Of a stretch of 64,000 nt of DNA, positions 33,163 to 43,890 are shown piece after piece; the stretch's first letter is position 1, and each line of letters starts with the position of its first letter. This DNA comes from Chthonomonas calidirosea (GTDB taxonomy: Bacteria; Armatimonadota; Fimbriimonadia; Fimbriimonadales; Fimbriimonadaceae). The DNA is taken from assembly GCA_945882415.1 (NCBI GenBank), contig CAMCWC010000014.1:1-64000 (forward strand). The letters run 5' to 3'. Under the pieces are notes generated by a model. The model saw only the letters and a list, made by a program, of their open reading frames with translations. It had not been told where the DNA came from and did not search any database. The translations under genes and the position numbers were made by a program.

Positions 33163-34248
33163 ATGGCAGACCTTTCTCGGCGCGAAATGATGGCGGGTGT
33201 TGGCGGCTTGGCGCTGGCCGGACTTCCGAACCTCAACCTCTTCCAAGAGCCGGCAAAGCCCGTCGGCTGGGCCATCCTCGGCCTCGGCGGATACGCCACC
33301 CGAAACATCCTGCCGAACTTTAAGGATTGCAAACTCAGCAAGCCCGTCGCCGTCATCAGCGGTAGCCCGGACAAAGCCAAGGGAATCGCCAACGAATACG
33401 GCATCCCCGAAAGCAAGATCTACAACTACCAAAACCTGGAGAAGATCAAAGACGACCCGGACATCGAAGTCGTCTACGTCATCACCCCGCCGGGAACGCA
33501 CCACGAGTTCACCATGCGCTCCCTCGCCGCCGGAAAGCACGTCTGCTGCGAAAAGCCCATGACCGGCGATCTGAAGGAAGCTGAGGAAATGGTTGCCATG
33601 GCCAAGAAGGTCAACCGGCGACTCGGCATCGGCTACCGTTGCCACTTCGAGCCGCACAATCTGGAGGCCATGCGCCTCTGCCGCTCCGGCGCCCTCGGCA
33701 CCCTCCGAACCGTCCGCAGCGACCACGGCTTCACCATGGGCTGGGACAACGGCTGGCACTCCAAGCGCAAGCTCGGCGGCTACGGCGCCATCAGCGAAAT
33801 CGGAATCTACGCCATCCAGGCCCTGTGCTACCTCGCCGGCGCCGACCCGGTTGAAGTCTACGGAACCCGCGACAAGCTCAAAGTCGACCGGTTTAAGGAA
33901 GTGGAAGACGTCAATCACTTCAACCTCATCTTCCCGAACGGCGTCCAAGGCTTCGGCGCCACCGCCTATTCCTGGAACGCCAACAACTTCCGGGTCTACG
34001 GCGACCGCGGCAACATCACCGCCGAACCCGCCACCGGCTACACCGGCCACGTGTTCACGCTGAACAATAAGAAAATCGAAGTCGCCCCCGCCAACCAATG
34101 GGCCCTCCAAATGGACCACCTATCAGAATGCATCCGCGACCCGAAAATGACCCTCCGAACCCCCGGCGAAATGGGCCTCCGAGACATCCGCATCATCGAT
34201 GCCGTCCTTAGGTCCGCCGAATCGAAGTCGTCCATCCGGCTCGTATAA
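33163..34248 (+). CDS. Gfo/Idh/MocA-family oxidoreductase with Tat signal
   Basis: The 361-residue NAD(P)-dependent sugar-type oxidoreductase starts with a twin-arginine segment (SRREMMAGVGGLALAGLP), suggesting folded export as in glucose-fructose oxidoreductase. The Rossmann motif WAILGLGGYATRNILP follows at about residue 29, then TPPGTHHEFTMRSLAAGKHVCCEKPM with the conserved EKP lysine near 127, and the C-terminal domain with GYGAISEIGIYAIQ. The substrate is unknown. Very C-rich codon use sets it off from the accessory DNA on its left. It may share a transcript with the hydrolase gene six bases downstream. Confidence 0.88.
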   Translation: MADLSRREMMAGVGGLALAGLPNLNLFQEPAKPVGWAILGLGGYATRNILPNFKDCKLSKPVAVISGSPDKAKGIANEYGIPESKIYNYQNLEKIKDDPDIEVVYVITPPGTHHEFTMRSLAAGKHVCCEKPMTGDLKEAEEMVAMAKKVNRRLGIGYRCHFEPHNLEAMRLCRSGALGTLRTVRSDHGFTMGWDNGWHSKRKLGGYGAISEIGIYAIQALCYLAGADPVEVYGTRDKLKVDRFKEVEDVNHFNLIFPNGVQGFGATAYSWNANNFRVYGDRGNITAEPATGYTGHVFTLNNKKIEVAPANQWALQMDHLSECIRDPKMTLRTPGEMGLRDIRIIDAVLRSAESKSSIRLV

Positions 34249-34254
34249 CGTCAA

Positions 34255-35109
34255 GTGCCAAACCCAAACGTTAAAAAGCGGGTCCTAATCTACACAGCGG
34301 GCACAGTGCTCATCTACACCACCGCCGTCATATACCTGGCGCACAAATACGTCCAACCTTCCCGCCAAAAGTTGGACACTCCAGCGGGACTAGTCGAGTC
34401 CACCATCAAAGGCCCCCACGGCGAAGCCCCGATCTGGAGCAAGGATGTCGAGAATCCCAAAGCCATCGTCATCTTCGCCCACGGCTACGGCGGCACCCGC
34501 CTCCACTGGCCAAAGCTGATGGCGAAACTCGCCGAAGCCAAGATCAGCAGCTTCGCCATCTCAATGCCCGGCCAAGAAGAGTCCCCCATGCCCCAAGTCG
34601 GCTTCGGCGGAATCGAAGCCGACATCATCACCGACGTGGCCAACGAAATTCGAAGCAAGAATCCGAAGACGAAAATCATCCTCTACGGCGTCTCCCTCGG
34701 CGGAGCCTCCACCTGGATCGCCGCCGGTCGAAACCCAGAAATCGCCGACGCCGTAATCACCGAAGCCGCCTACGCGAACCTAAACCAAACCAGCCGCCGC
34801 TACCTCTCGCTCAAACTCCCCGCCGCCAGCCCCATCCTAGAGCCCATCGTCCTCATCGGCCAAAAGATGGCCAACGTCGACCCCAACACCCTAAACCCCG
34901 TCGACTTCGCCCCCAAGTTCGGCAAGCCCGCCCTGCTGATTCACGACGATGAGGACACCCTCGTCACCCCAGAAATCACGGAAGAACTCCAAAAGGCCAC
35001 CAAGGCCGAAGTCTGGAAAGTCCCCGGCGCCGAACACGCCCGCGCCATCGAACAAGACCTCCCCGGCCTAACCGCGCGCGTCCTAAAATTTATCGCGTCG
35101 CTGAAGTAG
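34255..35109 (+). CDS. Alpha/beta hydrolase, membrane anchored
   Basis: A 284-residue protein with an N-terminal hydrophobic helix (VLIYTAGTVLIYTTAVIYLA) and an alpha/beta hydrolase fold: oxyanion strand VIFAHGYGGTR, nucleophile elbow GVSLGGAS with the catalytic serine, a later DDEDTLV acid and GAEHARAIE with the histidine. Close to the BEM46/YfhR-type serine hydrolases. It starts with GTG 34255 and its last 20 bases overlap the convergent methyltransferase gene. Confidence 0.82.
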   Translation: MPNPNVKKRVLIYTAGTVLIYTTAVIYLAHKYVQPSRQKLDTPAGLVESTIKGPHGEAPIWSKDVENPKAIVIFAHGYGGTRLHWPKLMAKLAEAKISSFAISMPGQEESPMPQVGFGGIEADIITDVANEIRSKNPKTKIILYGVSLGGASTWIAAGRNPEIADAVITEAAYANLNQTSRRYLSLKLPAASPILEPIVLIGQKMANVDPNTLNPVDFAPKFGKPALLIHDDEDTLVTPEITEELQKATKAEVWKVPGAEHARAIEQDLPGLTARVLKFIASLK

Positions 35110-36919
35110 CAACCGCTTCAATCACCCGCTGGGCAATCACCGCACTCCCAAACGGCGGCATCAAGTACAAGCCCTCCGCCGAAGCCCGAATGAACTGGCT
35201 CAACCTCTGCGCCTCTTCGATCCCGATGTTCAAAGCCACATCGTCATCTGCCGCCTCCGCAATCCGCTTCCGCAAAGCATCCGGAATCACAATCCCCGGT
35301 ACCTCGTGGTGCATAAACTCCGCATGCCGCGCCGACTTCAGCGGCAAAACCCCCACCAACATCGGAACCCCAAACCGCTTTCCTGCCTCAAAGCAAATCT
35401 CCGCCTGCGCCTCGTCAAACACCGGCTGCGTATAAACCACCTGCGCCCCCGCCTCCACCTTCCGCGCAAGCCGATCCATCTCCTCCGCGGCATCAAATGC
35501 AAGCGGATTGAAGGCACAAGCAATCGTAAACCCGCACTTCACGCCGATGCTGTATCCGGCCAAGTCAATGCCGTCATTGAACCGCTTCAATATCCGGCAA
35601 AGCCCAATCGAGTCGATGTCAAAAACGCTCGTCGCACTCGGATAGTCGCCAATGTTCGCCGGATCGCCAGTGACCGCGAGGATGTTTCGAATCCCCAGCG
35701 CATGCGCCCCCAGCAAATCGCTCTGAACCGCGAGCAGGTTCCGGTCCCGGCAAGCAAAGTGCATCGTGACCTCAACCCCCGCGTCGCGTTGCAGGATCGT
35801 CGATACCGCCGCCGGCGACATCCGCAACCTGGCCCGCGCACCGTCCGAGATGTTGATCGTGTCCACGCCAACCGCCTTCAGCGCCATCGCCCCTTCCGTC
35901 AGCTTCTTCAGGCTCAGTCCGCGCGGAACGTCAAGCTCGACCGCGATCACAAACTCCTTTCCAAGCTTTTGACCAAACTCGCTCGGCTCCGTAACCGGCA
36001 CCGGCTTCTTCGCCTGGCCCTCCCGAACCACTTCGCCGCGAGGGCGAACCTTCACCTTCGTGTTGTCCAGCAGCTGTCGCAACGCCGCAATGTGCGCTGG
36101 AGAGGTCCCGCAACATCCGCCCAACAACCGCGCACCTTCTTCCACAAACCGCATGGTTGCTTTCGCGAAGTACTCCGGCTGAATGTCGTAGGTCACCTGA
36201 CCCTTAACCAACTGCGGCAAACCCGGCGTAGGCATCGCCAGAACGGGCAAATCGGTCGCTTCTACCAGCTGCCGAATGATGTCCAGCATTCGCTGAGGCC
36301 CCACCACGCAGTTCGCCCCGACAATATCAACGCCAAGCACTGCCATCTCCCGCGCGCACCGAATCGGAAGCCCCTCAGCGAGCGCCTCGCCGTCCTCAAT
36401 GTACGCCTTGCTCGCAATCAGCGGCAGATCGGTGACTGCCCGCACCGCCCGGATCGCGACTTCAAGCTCGTGCATCGCGCTGTAAGTCTCAAGGATGATC
36501 CCATCCACCCCGCCTTCGATCAGCCCGAGAACCTGCTCAGTGATCGAAGCAAACACCTCTTCCTTCGAGAGCTGTCCAAAAGGCTCCACCGTCTTGCCCG
36601 ACGGGCCAATCGCGCCGAGCACAAAGCGTTCTCCGCCAACTTCTGAAACAGCTTGGCGCGCAATCTCCGCTCCTCGCCGATTTACTGCGCGAACGCTGAC
36701 TTGTTCCGGCAACCGAAAGCGATTCGCTTGGTAGGTGTTGGTTTCAATAACATCGCTGCCGGCAGCCAAGTACTCGCGATGAACTCGCAGAACGAGTTCA
36801 GGAGCATCGAGGTTAGCCAGGTCATAGGGCTGATGCTGGTAGCCGTACTGGCCAAGGAGAGTTCCGTTCGCCCCGTCCGCAATCAGGACACGGTCTCGGA
36901 CTGCTTCGAGCAGGGTCAC
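35090..36919 (-). CDS. Bifunctional homocysteine S-methyltransferase / 5,10-methylene-THF reductase
   Basis: The 609-residue fusion resembles Bacillus YitJ. The N-terminal half is a homocysteine S-methyltransferase: LIADGANGTLL, ETNTYQANRFRL, ANCVVGP and the zinc pair GGCCGTSPAHI near residue 267. The C-terminal half (from about residue 315) is a MetF-type flavin reductase with HFACRDRN, ILAVTGDP and TQPVFDEA. Together they would methylate homocysteine and supply 5-methyl-THF. The GTG start overlaps the stop of the metalloprotease gene (GTGA), so the two are coupled. Confidence 0.93.
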   Translation of the reverse strand: MTLLEAVRDRVLIADGANGTLLGQYGYQHQPYDLANLDAPELVLRVHREYLAAGSDVIETNTYQANRFRLPEQVSVRAVNRRGAEIARQAVSEVGGERFVLGAIGPSGKTVEPFGQLSKEEVFASITEQVLGLIEGGVDGIILETYSAMHELEVAIRAVRAVTDLPLIASKAYIEDGEALAEGLPIRCAREMAVLGVDIVGANCVVGPQRMLDIIRQLVEATDLPVLAMPTPGLPQLVKGQVTYDIQPEYFAKATMRFVEEGARLLGGCCGTSPAHIAALRQLLDNTKVKVRPRGEVVREGQAKKPVPVTEPSEFGQKLGKEFVIAVELDVPRGLSLKKLTEGAMALKAVGVDTINISDGARARLRMSPAAVSTILQRDAGVEVTMHFACRDRNLLAVQSDLLGAHALGIRNILAVTGDPANIGDYPSATSVFDIDSIGLCRILKRFNDGIDLAGYSIGVKCGFTIACAFNPLAFDAAEEMDRLARKVEAGAQVVYTQPVFDEAQAEICFEAGKRFGVPMLVGVLPLKSARHAEFMHHEVPGIVIPDALRKRIAEAADDDVALNIGIEEAQRLSQFIRASAEGLYLMPPFGSAVIAQRVIEAVATSATR

Positions 36920-37593
36920 CTAGAAATTATAGCTTCGGTTGTGATCGCCCGAATCCGATCGCGAATCCGGATCACGCGCTCCACTTCGCTGGGCGACGGC
37001 TTTACGCGCGGATTCCGCACATCAACTGGTCCCATCACCCCGTCCGTGCCGTCATCAAGGCCGAGCACGTGCCCAAGTTCATGGGCGACCGACTGCAAGA
37101 TGCAACCTGCAGAAAGCGGCTTTCCGTTAGGTGCCTTGGTTCTAATCTGGATGCGGACGTTCAACCCATTTTGAGTCAGTAGCCACCTAGCGTGGCCCGC
37201 AACCGGCGCTCCCTGATACGTGAGGTCGTCTTTGAACTCCAGCACAACATGCGCATCGCGCGCCGTCGGCACCGGTTCAAACGCCACGAGACCGTTCGTC
37301 TCAGATTCCCAAAGGTTGAGCCCAGCAAGGAAACCCTCGATCCCAGGTTTTAAAGGACCCGTTGGCAACTTCTTCAAAAAGATGCGGAACCTTCCGTTCG
37401 GAATCAACGCCTTACTGTAACGGGCAACCTCTTCGTGTTCTCCACGCGCGAGCTTGGCTTCGATCGCAGAAATATAGGACTCAAAGCTGGAAGCACTGGC
37501 CGGAATCGGGTCTTGAATAGCAGGCGCAGCGACGCTTAACGTTGCAAGCGCTGAAATCATCAGCGCGCCTTTGGCTGCGAAAAAGCGTGACAC
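36916..37593 (-). CDS. Secreted metzincin-like zinc protease (snapalysin-like site)
   Basis: A 225-residue protein with a signal peptide (MISALATLSVAAPA) and a zinc motif HELGHVLGLDD near residues 170-180. The third ligand position of HExxHxxGxx(H/D) is aspartate, as in snapalysin (M7) rather than matrixins, and VMGP ten residues later could be the Met-turn. The part before it (AHVVLEFKDDLTYQG, GHARWLLTQNGLNVRIQI) looks like the beta-sheet of the catalytic domain. It starts with GTG 37593. Coupling to the methionine-synthesis gene is unexpected. Function is likely extracytoplasmic peptide cleavage. Confidence 0.7.
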   Translation of the reverse strand: MSRFFAAKGALMISALATLSVAAPAIQDPIPASASSFESYISAIEAKLARGEHEEVARYSKALIPNGRFRIFLKKLPTGPLKPGIEGFLAGLNLWESETNGLVAFEPVPTARDAHVVLEFKDDLTYQGAPVAGHARWLLTQNGLNVRIQIRTKAPNGKPLSAGCILQSVAHELGHVLGLDDGTDGVMGPVDVRNPRVKPSPSEVERVIRIRDRIRAITTEAIISR

Positions 37594-37695
37594 CGTGAAC
37601 CCCCGGTAAAGTTACGGCAAGTTTGCTGTTTTGCGTACTGGCGATTATTGCCAATTGTCCGACATATAGCCAACTTTAGGTTCAACTTGGGGCTC

Positions 37696-38319
37696 ATGGA
37701 TCGACTCATTTGTTTCGATATTGGCGGCGTTTTGGTGAGGATTTCGCAAACCTGGCAAGAAGCCGCCAAATACGCTGGCGTCAACGTCACGCTTGCTGAT
37801 ACCCCTCCCCTCTTCTTGGCCGATGCAGATCCCATGAATCGGCATCAGGCTGGGCACATTGACTACGCTACGTATCTGCATGAAATGGGCCAGCTGATGG
37901 GTTGCCCGAGCGAGCACGCAGAGAAAGCGCACCTGTCCATCCTTCAGCACGAATATGTGGGCATCCCCGAGTTTGTCGCTGAGGTTCGAGAAAACGGATT
38001 TCGGACAGCCTGTCTTTCCAACACCAACGCTCCGCATTGGGAAGACCTGATGAATACCGAGAAATTCCCAACCGTCGCGAACCTAGAGTTTCGCTGCGCT
38101 TCACACCTGTTTCAACTCGGCAAGCCAGACCCGGCAATCTACCGTCGCTTCGAGGCCGAAACCGGATTCCGCCCAGATCAAATCATCTTTTTCGACGATA
38201 ACCGACAAAACGTCGAGGCCGCGAATCAGGTTGGCTGGCTCAGTTTCCGAATCGATCCATACGGCGATACGGTGGCCCAAATGCGCGAGGCCCTGAAAGA
38301 CCTTGAGATCCTGAACTAG
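37696..38319 (+). CDS. HAD-superfamily hydrolase
   Basis: A 207-residue HAD phosphatase-like protein. Motif I is CFDIGGVLV with the second aspartate replaced by glycine-glycine (DIGG, common in the YihX/epoxide-hydrolase-N group), motif II is CLSNTN, motif III lysine is in QLGKPDPAIY and motif IV is FFDDNRQN. I use ATG 37696 for MDRLICFDIGG; the frame is open to 37648. Cofactor or sugar phosphate substrate unknown. Its stop overlaps the convergent lpxA stop by four bases. Confidence 0.85.
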   Translation: MDRLICFDIGGVLVRISQTWQEAAKYAGVNVTLADTPPLFLADADPMNRHQAGHIDYATYLHEMGQLMGCPSEHAEKAHLSILQHEYVGIPEFVAEVRENGFRTACLSNTNAPHWEDLMNTEKFPTVANLEFRCASHLFQLGKPDPAIYRRFEAETGFRPDQIIFFDDNRQNVEAANQVGWLSFRIDPYGDTVAQMREALKDLEILN

Positions 38320-39104
38320 CGCTGGCGAGCTCGGCCGTTGCGGCCAAACGCGCGCTGCTCCTCAAATTCGAGGAGGTACTCAACCTCAGGCGTCATCGGG
38401 ACTTCTCGTCGCACGATCTCTACCGCATTCCGCAATCCGAGCTGAGACTTGAATAGCAACTTACAGGCTCGGTGAAGGGCGAGTCGGCCGTCCGGCGTGA
38501 TTCCGTACCGCCGCAAGCCAACCGCATTGATATCGATGACTTCTTGCTCGATGCCATCGACAATCATGAACGGCGGAACATCTTTGACGATCTTCGAATA
38601 GCCACCGACCATGGCCACTTTGCCGAGCCGACAGAATTGGTGAACGCCGGTAAACCCGCCAACCGTAACGTAATCTTCCGCCGCCACGTGCCCGCCGAAA
38701 GCGGAATTGTTCGCAATCGTGATGTGGTCATGTACTTCGCAGTTATGGCCAATGTGGGCGTAGGCCATCATATACAAATCGCTGCCGATCTTCGTGGTCA
38801 AGCCCTCGCCAGTTGCCCGATGAACCGTGGCGTATTCCCGGAATACGTTGTCGTTTCCGATCTCGAGAAAGGTCTTTTCGCCTTTGTATTTTCGGTCCTG
38901 CGGGTCGCCGCCGAGGATTGCACCGTGGCCAACAAAGTTCCTGTCTCCCAGAGTCGTTCCGGTGCAAATCCGAACATGCGATTGAAGAATGCAACCCGCG
39001 CCGATCTTTACGCCGGCATCCACGATACAGCCCGGGCCGATTTCTACATCATCTGAAATTTCGGCGGAGGGGTCAACAATCGCGAACGGGTGAATCTGGG
39101 CCAA
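38316..39104 (-). CDS. lpxA: UDP-N-acetylglucosamine acyltransferase
   Basis: LpxA transfers a hydroxyacyl chain to UDP-GlcNAc, the first step of lipid A synthesis, so its presence indicates an LPS outer membrane. The protein is a left-handed beta-helix of hexapeptide repeats (for example IHPFAIVDPSAEI, VEIGPGCIVDAG), with GGDPQDRKYKGE, the catalytic histidine in AYAHIGHNCEVHD and a helical C-terminus. TTG 39104 gives 262 residues, exactly the usual length, and follows a GAGGG site at the end of fabZ. A longer frame to 39155 would overlap fabZ. Confidence 0.93.
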   Translation of the reverse strand: MAQIHPFAIVDPSAEISDDVEIGPGCIVDAGVKIGAGCILQSHVRICTGTTLGDRNFVGHGAILGGDPQDRKYKGEKTFLEIGNDNVFREYATVHRATGEGLTTKIGSDLYMMAYAHIGHNCEVHDHITIANNSAFGGHVAAEDYVTVGGFTGVHQFCRLGKVAMVGGYSKIVKDVPPFMIVDGIEQEVIDINAVGLRRYGITPDGRLALHRACKLLFKSQLGLRNAVEIVRREVPMTPEVEYLLEFEEQRAFGRNGRARQR

Positions 39105-39105
39105 C

Positions 39106-39558
39106 TCAGAATTCCCTCTCGACCAGCTTAAACGTGAGCTCCATGCTCGCCGCAAGCTCGCCCTCTACCGAAGCTTGGCCCTTAATCCTACCAATCGAGC
39201 CGCGCATCCAAATCAGCTGACAGTCGATGATCAGTTGATCGCCCGGAACAACCATTCGGCGGAACTTAACATCGTCGATGGCGCCGATCAACGGAATTCG
39301 CCCTCTCGCGTCGTCTCGTTGCATCGTCAAAACCGCGCCAACTTGGGCCATGGCTTCCACGATCAGGACGCCAGGCATCACGGGAAAACCGGGATAGTGA
39401 CCCTGGAAGAATGACTCGTTGAACGTAACGTTCTTTAGCCCCTTGATCGTGGCGCCGTCTTCTGCAATATTCAGAATCCGATCTACGAGGATCATCGGAT
39501 AACGATGCGGAAGAACGCCGAGAATTTCTTGTAAGTTCAGAGTCAAGTGAGGCCTCAA
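39106..39558 (-). CDS. fabZ: 3-hydroxyacyl-ACP dehydratase
   Basis: FabZ dehydrates beta-hydroxyacyl-ACP in fatty acid synthesis and competes with LpxA for hydroxymyristoyl-ACP, which explains the fabZ-lpxA pairing. The 150-residue hot-dog protein has LPHRYPMILVDRI, NESFFQGHYPGFPVMPGVLIVEAMAQ with the catalytic histidine and glutamate, and the late FRRMVVPGDQL. The ORF starts with TTG 39558; a second TTG four codons later (LTLNLQ) is also possible. lpxA starts just after its stop. Confidence 0.94.
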   Translation of the reverse strand: MRPHLTLNLQEILGVLPHRYPMILVDRILNIAEDGATIKGLKNVTFNESFFQGHYPGFPVMPGVLIVEAMAQVGAVLTMQRDDARGRIPLIGAIDDVKFRRMVVPGDQLIIDCQLIWMRGSIGRIKGQASVEGELAASMELTFKLVEREF

Positions 39559-39617
39559 TAATGCTGACTTGGGAGGGTACCCGCCCCTCCCAAATCAGCT
39601 GGATGACGATAACGTGC

Positions 39618-40871
39618 TTAAGGGAAGATGCCGCGCTTGATCGTGGCGTCGGCCACTCGCTTCACGCCAATAATCAGAGCCGCATTGCGCATGTCGGTCT
39701 TGTGGGCTCGCATCGTGGAATCGACCGACGCGTAGCTTGCACGCATGATTCGGGTGAGCCGCTTGTTCACTTCGTCTTCTTCCCAGAAGAAGTTCTGCAG
39801 GTCCTGCACCCACTCAAAGTAACTCACGATCACGCCGCCCGCGTTCGCAAGGATGTCCGGCACGATCAACTTCCCGCTGTCGTTCAAAATCACGTCGGCC
39901 GCTGGCGTGCAAGGGCCGTTTGCACCTTCGACGATCAAGCCCGCCTTAATTCGGCCAGCATTCTCTTCGGTGATCTGTCCCGAAATTGCGGCTGGAATCA
40001 AAACGTCGCAATCAAGCTCAAGAAGCTCTGAGTTGCTCACCTTTTCGGCGTTCTTAAACTCGCGAATGCCGCCTTCTCGTCCAGAGAACCGAGTGGAAAG
40101 TTCGCGAATAGGCAAGCCTTCCGGGTTATAAATGCCACCCGTGGCATCGCTCACGGCAACGACCGTGCCACCAGCCTCTTCCACGAGAAGAGCAGCCGTG
40201 CTACCAACGTTTCCAAACCCTTGAACGGCTACTTTCATGTTGCCGAGGTCTAGGTTCCGAACCTTCGCCGCTTCTTCAAGGGCAACCACCACACCACGGC
40301 CGGTTGCTTCAACACGCCCTTCCGATCCGCCGAGCTCAACCGGCTTGCCGGTGACCACGCCAGGGGTCGTGTAGCCCGCAGACATCGACATCGTGTCCAT
40401 GATCCAGCTCATGACCTGAGCGTTCGTTCCAATGTCCGGAGCCGGAATGTCGCTTCGCTCGCCAATCATCGAACTGATGTCGCTCGTAAAGCGTCGGGTG
40501 AGCTTTTCAATTTCCCGCTTCGAAAGTCGCTTGGTGTCAACCCGTACGCCGCCCTTCGCTCCGCCGTAGGGGATGTTTACGACCGCGCACTTCCAGGTCA
40601 TCCACATGGCGAGCGCCGAGGTCTCATTCAAATCGACGTGCGGGTGATAGCGAATTCCACCTTTCGTTGGGCCGCGAGACGCGTTGTGCTGGACTCGATA
40701 GCCCTCAAAAACTTCAACCGTGCCATCGTCCATGACCACCGGGAAGTTGACAACTAGAGCCCGTTGCGGATGAGCGAGCACTTTGTGCAGCCCTTCATCC
40801 AGGTCTAAGTATTGTGCAGCAATCGCAAGTTGCTGTCGGGCCATTTTTAGGACATCAAATTGACTGCTCAT
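39618..40871 (-). CDS. gdhA: Glutamate dehydrogenase (Glu/Leu dehydrogenase family)
   Basis: The hexameric-type enzyme interconverts glutamate and 2-oxoglutarate plus ammonia. Visible are GYRVQHNASRGPTKGGIRYHP, the catalytic lysine region VNIPYGGAKGGV, DIPAPDIGTN and the NAD-binding VQGFGNVGSTAA. ATG 40871 gives 417 residues and starts MSSQFDV; the frame is open to 40892, overlapping mreD. It follows mreD by four bases and thus seems to be the last gene of the mre operon. NAD or NADP use is not decided here. Confidence 0.93.
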   Translation of the reverse strand: MSSQFDVLKMARQQLAIAAQYLDLDEGLHKVLAHPQRALVVNFPVVMDDGTVEVFEGYRVQHNASRGPTKGGIRYHPHVDLNETSALAMWMTWKCAVVNIPYGGAKGGVRVDTKRLSKREIEKLTRRFTSDISSMIGERSDIPAPDIGTNAQVMSWIMDTMSMSAGYTTPGVVTGKPVELGGSEGRVEATGRGVVVALEEAAKVRNLDLGNMKVAVQGFGNVGSTAALLVEEAGGTVVAVSDATGGIYNPEGLPIRELSTRFSGREGGIREFKNAEKVSNSELLELDCDVLIPAAISGQITEENAGRIKAGLIVEGANGPCTPAADVILNDSGKLIVPDILANAGGVIVSYFEWVQDLQNFFWEEDEVNKRLTRIMRASYASVDSTMRAHKTDMRNAALIIGVKRVADATIKRGIFP

Positions 40872-40875
40872 GCTA

Positions 40876-41321
40876 TCAGTTGTTGCTCGCAAACACCTTG
40901 GAAGCGAGCCAATAGAGTGGTATCGCCAGCGCAGCGTTGAGCAAAGCTGCTCCTAGTGTAGCCAACGCGACCTCTACAAAACTCCCGCCTGGCACCCCAA
41001 TCCGGAATAGGATTTGCGCCGTTATGCAAGTCAGGAACGCCCACACCGCCGCCACGATAAAGTTCGCATCGAAATCCAGGGACCGCAGCGACCCAAGAAT
41101 GTAGCCAACGATCATCCGCGAAGCCGCAAACGCCGCAATGTTCGAGCCGATGACCGCCCCTTCAACTAACCCAACCAAGAAGCCACCCAGCAAGCCCTGC
41201 ATCCGCGAGCCAAACAGTGTCATGATGGCCAGCACCAAAAGGGTCAGCTTCGAAACAGGCCCAGGTACGCCAAGGAACCCGGCAGAAAGCCACAGCAGGA
41301 ATCCAAAAGTCACCCACCATT

Positions 41322-41325
<4 letters not shown>
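40876..41325 (-). CDS. mreD: Rod shape-determining protein MreD
   Basis: A 149-residue integral membrane protein with about five hydrophobic helices and the MreD-like GLLGGFLVGLVEG and LGSLRS segments. It links MreC to the elongasome in cell-wall growth. The ATG overlaps the mreC stop (ATGA). Identification depends on both hydrophobic pattern and position in mreBCD. Confidence 0.88.
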
Positions 41326-43448
<2,123 letters not shown>

Positions 43449-43509
43449 TTCCGTAAGCTCCTTGGAAGCTTACAGTTTACACGTACGCGTGGTTAATTCG
43501 GGACTATGC

Positions 43510-43824
43510 TTACTTGGAGCCGCCGACGCTGACGCCGGGCCGAGTTGCGCCGCTACCGCCACCAACGCTTACGCCTGGTCGAGCTCCGCCAGGACCGCCA
43601 GGGCCGCCAGCCAGTCCAGCAAAACCGCCGGCTGCCGTTCCGCCGCCAGCCAGTCCGTTGGTCATCTTTGTAGAACCAGCAGGGAGCACCGGCGCGGTTA
43701 CGTTAGCCTTGGTGACCGCCGCTGGAGTCTCTGGAACTCGCTTCGTGAAATACAGAGTGGTGATTCCGCCGATTGCGAGGACTCCGCACACGATGGAGAT
43801 GATGAGGTCGTTCTGATTTTTCAT
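43510..43824 (-). CDS. Glycine-rich protein with one membrane helix
   Basis: A 104-residue protein with an N-terminal hydrophobic helix (LIISIVCGVLAIGGITTLYF), a short polar linker with VPETPAAVTKANVTAPVLP and a glycine-rich tail ending in two copies of RPGVSVGG. The tail would be extracytoplasmic or disordered. No family recognised. It lies between the mre cluster and purH on the same strand, 61 bases before the RemA-like gene. Confidence 0.6.
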   Translation of the reverse strand: MKNQNDLIISIVCGVLAIGGITTLYFTKRVPETPAAVTKANVTAPVLPAGSTKMTNGLAGGGTAAGGFAGLAGGPGGPGGARPGVSVGGGSGATRPGVSVGGSK

Positions 43825-43890
43825 CGCTGGTTTGATTTATTCTGACGCAGTTTTGCGGTTCCTGTGTCACATTCCTCTACTTTCTCGAGA

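Noticed and set aside
33073-34119. 348-codon minus-strand open frame inside the Gfo/Idh gene
   Set aside because: Same cause: antisense of strongly biased codons, Val/Gly/Ala-rich product with no motif; the + strand has a clear oxidoreductase.
35306-36646. 446-codon plus-strand open frame antisense to the methyltransferase-MTHFR fusion
   Set aside because: Arg/His/Leu-rich product without motifs; the minus-strand gene has full catalytic motifs.
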